In this document: positions 1 through 5,712 of the stretch, in pieces
Layout of the letters: each line of letters opens with the position of its first letter
Numbering within the stretch: position 1 is the stretch's first letter
Origin: an uncultured Acidimicrobiales bacterium
GTDB lineage: Bacteria; Actinomycetota; Acidimicrobiia; Acidimicrobiales; UBA10347
Assembly: GCA_937942965.1 (NCBI GenBank)
Contig: CALDGN010000049.1
Location: 1-6,990 of the forward strand
DNA length: 6,990 nt
Direction of reading: 5' to 3'
Position numbers and translations under genes: made by a program
Notes under the pieces: generated by a model
What the model saw: only the letters and a program-made list of their open reading frames with translations
What the model was told of the DNA's origin: nothing
The model's database searches: none

Positions 1-874
1 CGTCTCGCGTCGCAAACCGAACGCACACCTGGTTGGCGCCCGCATCGATGAAGCTCTGCACGAAGCTGCCGACCTCGTCAGCCGAACCGGCACAAACCCC
101 CTGGAATTTCCGGATCGTGTCGAACGGGGCGCCGTAGTACAGCTGGAGATGCTCAGCCAGTTCGGCTTGCGCCTCGGCCGGGTCACCGAGCACGACGGTC
201 GAGTAGATGCAGACGTCGAGATCATCGGGATCGCGGTCAGCAGCCTCAGCGGAGGCACGCACGGTGTCGAGGCCCGCAGAGAACGCTTCGACCGTGGGAG
301 AGATCGGGAACCACCCGTCGGCGAGCCGGCCGGTTCGCTCGAGCGTGCGTGGTCCCTCGCCACCAATCCAGATTGGCGGACCTCCCGCCCGACCGGGCAA
401 GGGATACATCTGGTCTCCATCAGCGCCGCTCCACAGGCTGCGGCACCGCTCCACCACCGCGATGGCCTGACTCGACCGGCGACCGAAGTCGGCGCCCACG
501 AGTTCGTGGTCGCGCCGCACGTTGTCGGCGCCCGGGCCAGCCCCGACGCCGAGGATCAGCCGACCGCCCGACAGCGCATCGACGGTCGCTGCGGCTTGGG
601 CAAGTTGCTCCGGGTTGCGCTGCGAGGCGATCAGCACCGCGGTGCCGATCTCGACGCGCTCCGTTGCGGTCGCGACGCCCGCAAGGAGCGTCAGTGGCTC
701 GGCACGCGGTTTCGCCAGCAGCGAATCACCGGCCCACACGCTGTCATAGCCGAGCGATTCGGCCTGTTGTGCGAGCCGAACAAGCGGCCGAGGGTCACCC
801 GATCCCGCGTCGTACATGACCGACTCTCGAGTCGGCAGCAAGACGCCGATCTTCGTTTCATCCCGTGGCGGCAT
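1..874 (-). CDS. LLM class F420/flavin-dependent oxidoreductase, 3'-truncated by window edge
   Basis: Luciferase-like TIM-barrel monooxygenase/reductase; 291 residues are visible. Members use F420 or FMN to oxidise or reduce small organic substrates in the cytoplasm; the substrate here is unknown. Family hallmarks seen: a first strand KIGVLLPTRE (residues 8-17), LGYDSVWAGD (41-50), ERVEIGTAVLIASQRNPEQLA (starting at 72), the segment LSGGRLILGVGAGPG (101-115), PPIWIGGEGPRTLERTGRLADGW (starting at 166) and a C-terminal DAGANQVCVRFA (277-288). The last segment normally lies close to the family C-terminus, so few residues are probably missing. ATG at 874-872 is the only sensible start, because an in-frame TAA lies just upstream (886-884). 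There is no Shine-Dalgarno sequence, and a TAACGT hexamer six bases upstream suggests a leaderless mRNA. The gene diverges from the acyl-CoA dehydrogenase. The family call is firm; the F420 preference is inferred from likely lineage and general similarity. Confidence 0.9.
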   Translation of the reverse strand, partial: MPPRDETKIGVLLPTRESVMYDAGSGDPRPLVRLAQQAESLGYDSVWAGDSLLAKPRAEPLTLLAGVATATERVEIGTAVLIASQRNPEQLAQAAATVDALSGGRLILGVGAGPGADNVRRDHELVGADFGRRSSQAIAVVERCRSLWSGADGDQMYPLPGRAGGPPIWIGGEGPRTLERTGRLADGWFPISPTVEAFSAGLDTVRASAEAADRDPDDLDVCIYSTVVLGDPAEAQAELAEHLQLYYGAPFDTIRKFQGVCAGSADEVGSFVQSFIDAGANQVCVRFATRD

Positions 875-880
875 GCACCG

Positions 881-886
881 ACGTTA
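881..886 (-). promoter_or_regulatory. -10-like TAACGT for leaderless LLM gene
   Basis: On the minus strand TAACGT matches the actinobacterial -10 pattern TANNNT. It is followed by six bases and then the ATG at 874, so transcription would begin at or next to the A of the start codon. I see no convincing -35 element at 16-19 bp spacing. The same geometry recurs before two other first genes in the window, which raises confidence. Confidence 0.5.
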
Positions 887-939
887 CGCGACATCGCTGT
901 GCCAGCGCGATCCCGCAGCGCGCCCGAATCCCCAGCTGG

Positions 940-966
940 TTGCGACGCGACGACGGCCAGTAGGTT
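940..966 (+). promoter_or_regulatory. Candidate promoter for leaderless acyl-CoA dehydrogenase gene
   Basis: TAGGTT at 961-966 fits the TANNNT -10 pattern, and six bases separate it from ATG 973, placing the expected transcription start at the ATG. A possible -35, TTGCGA (940-945), lies 15 bp upstream of the -10, which is shorter than ideal. A TAGG stretch is the only purine-rich run near the start and makes a poor Shine-Dalgarno, so a leaderless transcript is the simpler reading. Confidence 0.45.
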
Positions 967-972
967 CACAAG

Positions 973-2118
973 ATGCGCACGATCTTCGAAGAAGAACACG
1001 ATCTGTTCCGGGCAAGCTTCCGGGACTTCGTTACGAGCGAGATGACGCCTCGTTTCGACGAGTGGGAAGCCGCGGGAATCATGGACCGCCAGGTCTACGC
1101 CGAAGCGGCCAGGTACGGGTTCCTCGGCTTCAACTTCCCCGAAGAACATGGCGGCGCGGGTGTCATCGACTTCCGCTTCAACACGATCATCGCCGAAGAA
1201 CTCGCCCTCGCGAACCTCGGCGGCGCTGGCAACGGCATGACGCTCGTGAACGACATCACGACGCCGTACTTCCTCGAGTACTGCAACGACGAACAGGCCG
1301 CCCGCTGGATGCCCGGCCTAGCAACCGGCGAACTCATTTCGGCGATCGCGATGACCGAGCCCGGCACCGGCAGCGACCTGGCTGGCATTCAGTCGACTGC
1401 GGTGCGCGACGGTGACGATTGGATCCTCAACGGCTCCAAGACCTTCATCACCAATGGCATCAACTCAGACCTGGTGATTGTCGTCTGTCGCACGAACCCC
1501 GAAGCCGGACGCGACGGGTTGTCGCTCCTCATCGTCGAACGAGGCATGGATGGCTTCGAGCGCGGCCGCAACCTCGACAAGATCGGCCAGCACTCCGCCG
1601 ACACGGCTGAGCTGTCGTTCTCCGATGTCCGTGTTCCGGGTTCGAACATGCTCGGTGACGAAGGCCGAGCGATGGAGTACCTGGCGTTCAACCTCGCCCA
1701 AGAGCGACTGTCGATCGGCATCATGGGCCAAGCCGTTGCCACGGCCGCGCTCGGATGGACGGTCGACTACGTCAAGGAGCGCACCGCATTCGGCAAGCCG
1801 ATCGCATCGTTCCAGAACACCAAGTTCGTGCTTTCCGAAGTGGCGACCGAGGTCGAAGTCACCCAACCCTTCATGGACCAGTGCGTCGTCGAGCTCAACG
1901 CCAAGCAGCTCACGCCCGCCAAGGCGGCGATGGCCAAGCTGTGGGGCAGCGAATTGCAGAACACCGTCACCGACCGCTGCCTGCAGCTCTTTGGCGGCTA
2001 CGGCTACATGAGCGAGTACCCCATCGCCGTCGCCTACGCCGATGCGCGCATCGCCACGATCTATGGCGGCACGAGCGAAATCATGAAGACGATCATCTCC
2101 AAGGACGTGCTCGCCTAG
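973..2118 (+). CDS. Acyl-CoA dehydrogenase (LCAD/IVD-type catalytic base)
   Basis: A 381-residue, full-length FAD-dependent acyl-CoA dehydrogenase. It catalyses alpha,beta-desaturation of an acyl-CoA thioester and passes electrons to electron-transfer flavoprotein. Seen in order: N-terminal helical domain (about 1-120); the middle beta-domain with AMTEPGTGSD (126-135) and NGSKTFITNG (153-162); the C-terminal helical domain with AQERLSIG (242-249), KERTAFGKPIASFQ (268-281), the FAD-contacting LFGGYGYMSEYP (339-350) and IYGGTSEIMK (363-372). At the position where MCAD and SCAD carry the catalytic Glu (YEGT) this protein has Gly365. Glu244 in the ERL motif matches the alternative catalytic Glu known in long-chain and isovaleryl-CoA dehydrogenases. 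That argues for a long-chain or branched substrate, but the substrate cannot be fixed from sequence. ATG 973 gives the normal N-terminal length. The gene ends 24 bp from the convergent desulfurase-like gene. Confidence 0.96.
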   Translation: MRTIFEEEHDLFRASFRDFVTSEMTPRFDEWEAAGIMDRQVYAEAARYGFLGFNFPEEHGGAGVIDFRFNTIIAEELALANLGGAGNGMTLVNDITTPYFLEYCNDEQAARWMPGLATGELISAIAMTEPGTGSDLAGIQSTAVRDGDDWILNGSKTFITNGINSDLVIVVCRTNPEAGRDGLSLLIVERGMDGFERGRNLDKIGQHSADTAELSFSDVRVPGSNMLGDEGRAMEYLAFNLAQERLSIGIMGQAVATAALGWTVDYVKERTAFGKPIASFQNTKFVLSEVATEVEVTQPFMDQCVVELNAKQLTPAKAAMAKLWGSELQNTVTDRCLQLFGGYGYMSEYPIAVAYADARIATIYGGTSEIMKTIISKDVLA

Positions 2119-2142
2119 CGCTGCGGCCGGCCCGCGATGCCG

Positions 2143-3645
2143 TCAGGCGGTGTCGCGCAGGTGGATCTGTTCTCCGGGCATGCCGAGATCGTCGCAGGCG
2201 ACGTTTCGTAGCCCTTCGAGGAAACGGATCAGCTGCCAGCAGTCTTCGAAGGTCGTGACGAGACCGACCGAGATACGAATCGCGCTGATCTCGCGCCCGG
2301 TCAGACCCCGCACTTCGGCGACGAGCTGCTGGAATCCGATATCGGTTGGCCGTTCGAAGAAGCGGAACAGCACTTCGTCTTCGATCTGTTGCGCCAACTC
2401 GCCAGCACCGGGATTGCAGAAGCACCCGGTGCGGATCGAGATCATGGCTTCGCCGGCAAGCTCTTCGAGCCGGGCACCTCGGTACGGCACCCCATCGGGG
2501 TCATAGAGGTTGGTCGTGATCGTGCCGCCGCGGCCGGTCGTGTCATTGGGCCCGTGGACCTCGACGATGCGTTGGCCGTTGTCGTGCTCGAGCGCCTGCA
2601 ACTGTTCGAGGAGCCAGCCGGTCAGGGACTCGACCCGTGTGCTGATCGTGTCCATACCGATCTCGTCGAGCACGTCGAGCCCGTGATCGATCGCAGGGAT
2701 CATCAGATAGTTGATCGTGCCGTCTTCGAACGCGGCTTCGTCATCGGCCATGAAGTGATCCCACGCCTGCACCGACGCGATCTGGATCGTGCCTCCGGCA
2801 AACCAGGGTCGGTCGAGCTTGCGCAGCTTGTCCCGCTTCGCGATGAGCGCGCCAAGACCCGTTGGATAACCGAACATTTTGTAGAACGAGAAGCTCGCAT
2901 AGTCGGGGCTGACCTCGGCAAAGTCGAGGGCCGACGTTGGCGCATAGGCGGCACAGTCGAGCATGACGTCCCAGCCGAGTGCCTGCGCTTGCCCGACGAG
3001 CTCGAGTGGATGTTTGACGCCGGTGTAGTTCGACTGCGCCGGGAACGCGAAGAGCTTGTCGCCGGTCCACCAATCCGATTCGAGGGTGAGCATCGCCGCA
3101 TCGGACTTCAACCGCAGTTCCTCGGGGTCGAGCGGCACGTACACGGCATTCGAGTTCTTGGCGGCGGCGAACTCACGGATGCCGTTCACCGAGTTGTGGT
3201 TGTCCTCGGTGAGCGCAAAGCAGCCGCCCGGGCGGAACGGATACGCCTCGCCAACAAGCTTGAGCGCGCCGCTCGCGTTGGGGGTGAACACCACCGTGTA
3301 CTCGTCGGGATCGGCGTTGAAGAAGCGGAGGACCCGAGCTCGGGTTGCCTCGACATGATCGGTCATCTCGAGCGAGGTCGGATTCCCGGAGTGCGGATTA
3401 CCGAAAACACCATTCGCCATGAACGTCGCGTGCCGCTCGATCTGGCGAGCGGCATAGAGGCCGCCGCCGGTGTAGTCGAGATAGACGTGGCCGCCATCGT
3501 CAAGGCGCGCAAAGTCGCTCGCTCGCAACGCATCGAGCGCTGCCGTTGTCTCGAACGCGGGCCACGACTCGACGAAGGCCGCTTGATCGGCTGCCATGCG
3601 CTCGGGATCGACGTGACGAGTCACCGGGATCGGGGATTGGGTCAT
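2143..3645 (-). CDS. MOCOS/cysteine desulfurase-like class V aminotransferase-fold PLP enzyme
   Basis: A 500-residue fold-type I PLP enzyme most like the N-terminal desulfurase domain of molybdenum cofactor sulfurase. Seen: VYLDYTGGGLY (54-64), GNPHSGNPTS (82-91, cf. the NPHS motif of MOCOS), TEDNHNSV (146-153) with the likely ring-stacking His150, MLDCAAYAPTSALDF (228-242) with Asp230 expected to contact the PLP nitrogen, and SFYKMFGYPTGLGALI (253-268) with Schiff-base Lys256. A late RTGCFCNPGA (405-414) supplies Cys408/Cys410 at the place of the MOCOS sulfur-accepting cysteine, and the C-terminus RISVGLVTTFEDCWQLIRFLE is typical of the family. The MOSC domain of eukaryotic MOCOS is absent. 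Predicted chemistry is removal of sulfur from cysteine as a persulfide, or a related C-S lyase reaction; the acceptor is unknown. The start is ATG 3645, with GGAGG six bases upstream, rather than a start 17 codons earlier inside the previous gene. The stop TGA of the preceding gene is two bases before this ATG, so translation is probably coupled. Confidence 0.88.
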   Translation of the reverse strand: MTQSPIPVTRHVDPERMAADQAAFVESWPAFETTAALDALRASDFARLDDGGHVYLDYTGGGLYAARQIERHATFMANGVFGNPHSGNPTSLEMTDHVEATRARVLRFFNADPDEYTVVFTPNASGALKLVGEAYPFRPGGCFALTEDNHNSVNGIREFAAAKNSNAVYVPLDPEELRLKSDAAMLTLESDWWTGDKLFAFPAQSNYTGVKHPLELVGQAQALGWDVMLDCAAYAPTSALDFAEVSPDYASFSFYKMFGYPTGLGALIAKRDKLRKLDRPWFAGGTIQIASVQAWDHFMADDEAAFEDGTINYLMIPAIDHGLDVLDEIGMDTISTRVESLTGWLLEQLQALEHDNGQRIVEVHGPNDTTGRGGTITTNLYDPDGVPYRGARLEELAGEAMISIRTGCFCNPGAGELAQQIEDEVLFRFFERPTDIGFQQLVAEVRGLTGREISAIRISVGLVTTFEDCWQLIRFLEGLRNVACDDLGMPGEQIHLRDTA

Positions 3646-3647
3646 GC

Positions 3648-4796
3648 TCAGCCTCCGGATCGAGATGGCGACGCTTCCGCGCTCGGAGCCCGCCATGCTT
3701 CTGCGAAATATTCAGTGCCCAACAGTTCGATCAGCATGTCCGCCGGGAACAGGCCGGGTTCGATCGTGTATTGCGTGCGGTGGGCAGACAACGCGTCGAT
3801 CTTCTGCTGGACGAGGTCGGCCACATCGTGGCGCCAGTCGGCGCGATGGTCGTCGTTGACCGAGTTGCCGTTCGTCCCCGCCTCCCCGTTGGGCGACGCC
3901 CCACGCGGCTTCCAGTTCGTGTCGACGGCCGCCGAGAACACGAAGCACGCGCTGTTTTCGGTCGCGATGCAATGCGCGTTGCGACGCTCTCCTGACGCCA
4001 GTCCCGTTTCACCAATGAACTGACCAACGCCGACAGAACCCAGGCTCGTCATCGTTCCATCGGGGCCTTCGCGAACGGCGTCGACGCTCCCCGACAGCAA
4101 CAGGTAGAGACGGTCTGCGACCTCGTCTTGTTCGATGATGTAGGAGCCACGAGGAAACCACTCGATGCTCAGATGGTCGGCGGCGAACCCGAGCATCGAA
4201 CTGCTGTCGGCAAACATCAGCAACGCATTGACGAAGGTCTCGGTGCCTCGGAAGCGCTCGGGCAGCCCGCTCAGCCAATCGACGAGCAGATCGAGGAGAA
4301 GTCGCTGGCTCTGGGGAAACTGTGCGTGCAACACACGATCGGGCACGTGCGGAGCGCCGAGCTCGGGCGTGTCGTCGCAGCCCGCTTGCTGACTGGCCTC
4401 GACCGACACCTCGGACATCGTGATGTGGTCTGGATGGCCATACGCGCCGCTGTCATCGAATGAGATGATCGTGTCCGGCTTGAACTCGCGAATGATCTCG
4501 ACCGCGGCATCAACGAGCACCGCTCGATCGAGCTCAGCGAGCGTTCCGTCGGCGAAGTCGAGACACCGCGATTCGCGGACGCCGAGCCGCTCACACGCGG
4601 CGCCCAGCTCGGACTCGCGAACCGCGCCGATCGTCGACCGCCGTGCCAGGGCTGCGTCGCGGATCTGGCCAGCCTCGCCCCGGGTGAAGGACACCACGAG
4701 CACCTCGGCCCCATCGCTTGCCGCCCGCGCCATGGTCCCACCAGAGCAGAAGATCTCATCGTCAGGGTGCGCGAACAGCCCAAGAATTCGCTTCAA
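3648..4796 (-). CDS. PIG-L (LmbE) family deacetylase with internal cyclic-nucleotide-binding domain
   Basis: 382 residues from a TTG start. The N-terminal half is a PIG-L/LmbE zinc deacetylase: LGLFAHPDDE (5-14) and GAYGHPDH (117-124) give, by analogy with MshB, zinc ligands His10, Asp13 and His124 and catalytic base Asp12. The family removes acetyl groups from GlcNAc-type conjugates or cleaves related amides, for example in mycothiol metabolism; the substrate here is unknown. Residues about 187-290 form a cyclic-nucleotide-binding domain. A Gly/Asn-rich linker (about 298-316) follows, and then a segment, VQQKIDALSAHRTQY (329-343) to LLGTEYF (358-364), that looks like the C-terminal part of a PIG-L domain. 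The regulatory domain is therefore nested in the enzyme rather than appended. TTG 4796-4794 is chosen because AGGGGGAG lies six bases upstream and because it avoids a 194-base overlap with the thioesterase gene required by the longest reading. A GTG at 4817 is the alternative start. The gene lies 58 bp after the thioesterase and is coupled to the desulfurase-like gene. Confidence 0.9.
   Translation of the reverse strand: MKRILGLFAHPDDEIFCSGGTMARAASDGAEVLVVSFTRGEAGQIRDAALARRSTIGAVRESELGAACERLGVRESRCLDFADGTLAELDRAVLVDAAVEIIREFKPDTIISFDDSGAYGHPDHITMSEVSVEASQQAGCDDTPELGAPHVPDRVLHAQFPQSQRLLLDLLVDWLSGLPERFRGTETFVNALLMFADSSSMLGFAADHLSIEWFPRGSYIIEQDEVADRLYLLLSGSVDAVREGPDGTMTSLGSVGVGQFIGETGLASGERRNAHCIATENSACFVFSAAVDTNWKPRGASPNGEAGTNGNSVNDDHRADWRHDVADLVQQKIDALSAHRTQYTIEPGLFPADMLIELLGTEYFAEAWRAPSAEASPSRSGG
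3652..3656 (-). promoter_or_regulatory. Ribosome binding site of the desulfurase-like gene
   Basis: A perfect GGAGG on the minus strand, six bases before ATG 3645, lies inside the last codons of the PIG-L gene. It decides the start and supports translational coupling of the two genes. It also argues against the longer reading that begins at 3696. Confidence 0.8.
3927..4238 (-). other. Cyclic-nucleotide-binding (CAP-family) domain inserted in PIG-L protein
   Basis: Residues about 187-290 of the PIG-L protein. A helix with LLMFADSSSMLGFAADHLS (192-210) leads into the beta-roll FPRGSYIIEQDEVADRLYLLLSG (starting at 214). The phosphate-binding cassette follows as GQFIGETGLASGERRNA (258-274). Gly262-Glu263 and Arg272 occupy the positions that bind the ribose hydroxyl and cyclic phosphate in CAP/PKA-type domains, and Ala274 follows as in the family pattern. 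The final strand is followed directly by a linker; the usual long C-helix and any DNA-binding helix-turn-helix are absent. A regulatory ligand-sensing role for the enzyme, not transcription control, is inferred. Whether it binds cAMP, cGMP or nothing is not visible. Confidence 0.85.
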
Positions 4797-4802
4797 CTGG
4801 TT

Positions 4803-4810
4803 CTCCCCCT
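4803..4810 (-). promoter_or_regulatory. Strong Shine-Dalgarno before TTG start of PIG-L gene
   Basis: The minus strand reads AGGGGGAG, followed by six bases and TTG at 4796. It is the best ribosome binding site in this stretch and sets the otherwise ambiguous start. The resulting N-terminus (MKRILGLFAHPDDE) places the first strand directly before the zinc motif, as is normal in the family. Confidence 0.7.
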
Positions 4811-4829
4811 GGCGCACCGGCTGGTCCCG

Positions 4830-4835
4830 ATAGTA
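4830..4835 (-). promoter_or_regulatory. Possible internal -10 (TACTAT) ahead of PIG-L gene
   Basis: In the 58-bp gap between thioesterase and PIG-L genes the minus strand carries TACTAT, a good TANNNT match. About 17 bp upstream lies CTGATC, which shares only the TGA core of a -35. Transcription from here would give a leader of roughly 25 bases that includes the strong Shine-Dalgarno. It may be an internal promoter within an otherwise read-through operon; chance occurrence is quite possible. Confidence 0.3.
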
Positions 4836-4854
4836 GTTGCCAGGCGCGAATCGA

Positions 4855-5688
4855 TCAGGACGTCGGACGGCGCTCCCGGAGGAGAACTTCTTGAGCGATC
4901 GAGGCGACATGGACGCCGTCTTCGGAGAACAGGTTTCCGAACGTCGCACCCCGACCGCCGCGCATCGTGCGGCATTCCCATTCATAGAGGTGCCACTGGT
5001 CGGCTCGCATCGGACGGTGGAACCACATGGCATGGTCGAGGCTGGCACCGATGAACGCTTCGCTGTGGCGCTCGGGCGGAACGTTCAACGGGTGTGCGCT
5101 TCGGGCCGACCCGAACTGGATCGTGTCCGACGTGAGCGCAAGACCACAGACGTGCTTCATGGGATCGTCGCCGAGCGGATCGGTCAGGCGGACCCAGCCC
5201 ATCGACTTGCCCGCACCAGGGTGCGACACCATCGTGCGTCGCTCCATGATCCACGGCCAGTCATCGTCACGCTTGCGCATGTCTTCAGGTTCGGGAGCGA
5301 GCGGCATGCGGACCGTCTGAATCTCGGCCTCGGTGTCGGTTTCGTCGACTTGGAACGAGGACGACAGGTGCAGGATCGCGCCGCCGGACTGACGAGCGAC
5401 GACGGATCGGGTGCAGAAGCTGCGTCCGTCACGCAAGCGATCAACTTCGTACCGAATCGGTTCGTCGACGTTGCCGCCACGGATGAAATAGGCATGCAAC
5501 GAGTGCGGGAAATACTGGTCTTCGACCGTTTGCAACGCTGCCCAAAGTGCTTGGGCGACAACCTGGCCGCCGTAGACGCGGCCCCAGGTGTACGGCGGGC
5601 TTTCGCCGACCCAGGTGTCCGGTCCGTGGCTCTCGAGCTCGAGTAGATCCTCGAACGTTCCTGGTCGCGACGCACCTGATTCGGTCAT
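4855..5688 (-). CDS. Acyl-CoA thioesterase, TesB/ACOT8-like double hotdog
   Basis: A 277-residue cytoplasmic thioesterase that would hydrolyse acyl-CoA to free acid and CoA. Seen in order: first hotdog with GRVYGGQVVAQAL (36-48), HSLHAYFIRGG (62-72) and PIRYEVDRLRDGRSF (77-91); a linker rich in charged residues (about 114-145); second hotdog with ASLDHAMWFHRP (215-226) and a closing DGVHVASIAQE (257-267). By alignment to E. coli TesB (Asp204, Thr228, Gln278), Asp218 and Gln266 are conserved. The Ser/Thr region reads ECRTMRGGRG (238-247), so the hydroxyl residue is displaced or replaced (Cys239, Arg240, Thr241). Length is normal. ATG 5688 has no Shine-Dalgarno but sits six bases after TATCCT, suggesting a leaderless first gene of the operon. 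It starts 24 bp after the stop of the upstream large gene. The symbol tesB is not assigned because orthology to the E. coli enzyme is unproven. Confidence 0.92.
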   Translation of the reverse strand: MTESGASRPGTFEDLLELESHGPDTWVGESPPYTWGRVYGGQVVAQALWAALQTVEDQYFPHSLHAYFIRGGNVDEPIRYEVDRLRDGRSFCTRSVVARQSGGAILHLSSSFQVDETDTEAEIQTVRMPLAPEPEDMRKRDDDWPWIMERRTMVSHPGAGKSMGWVRLTDPLGDDPMKHVCGLALTSDTIQFGSARSAHPLNVPPERHSEAFIGASLDHAMWFHRPMRADQWHLYEWECRTMRGGRGATFGNLFSEDGVHVASIAQEVLLRERRPTS

Positions 5689-5694
5689 GGGTGG

Positions 5695-5700
5695 AGGATA
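5695..5700 (-). promoter_or_regulatory. -10-like TATCCT for leaderless thioesterase operon
   Basis: On the minus strand TATCCT fits TANNNT, is followed by CCACCC and then ATG 5688. No Shine-Dalgarno precedes this ATG; the purine-rich GGAGG here is on the opposite strand. The element lies in the 24-bp gap after the upstream gene's TAA, so the thioesterase could start its own transcript even if it is also read through. No convincing -35 is seen. Confidence 0.5.
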
Positions 5701-5712
5701 GAACGTTGTGCC

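Noticed and set aside
149..1045. A 298-codon open frame on the plus strand
   Set aside because: It is antisense to the LLM oxidoreductase and runs across the divergent gap into the acyl-CoA dehydrogenase gene. No domain is visible.
2119..2142. GGCCGGCC palindrome (2125-2132) in the convergent gap as a terminator
   Set aside because: It has no loop, no T-run and only a very short stem. It is a plausible chance GC-rich palindrome and is not supported as a bidirectional terminator.
2389..4023. A 544-codon open frame on the plus strand
   Set aside because: It runs antisense through the desulfurase-like gene and into the PIG-L gene. Its translation is Arg/Glu-rich without family motifs. It is a high-GC codon-periodicity shadow.
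4797..5048. Extension of the PIG-L protein by 84 residues from an upstream ATG
   Set aside because: It would overlap the thioesterase gene by 194 bases, and the added residues look like out-of-frame translation. The TTG at 4796 has a strong Shine-Dalgarno and the expected N-terminal strand.
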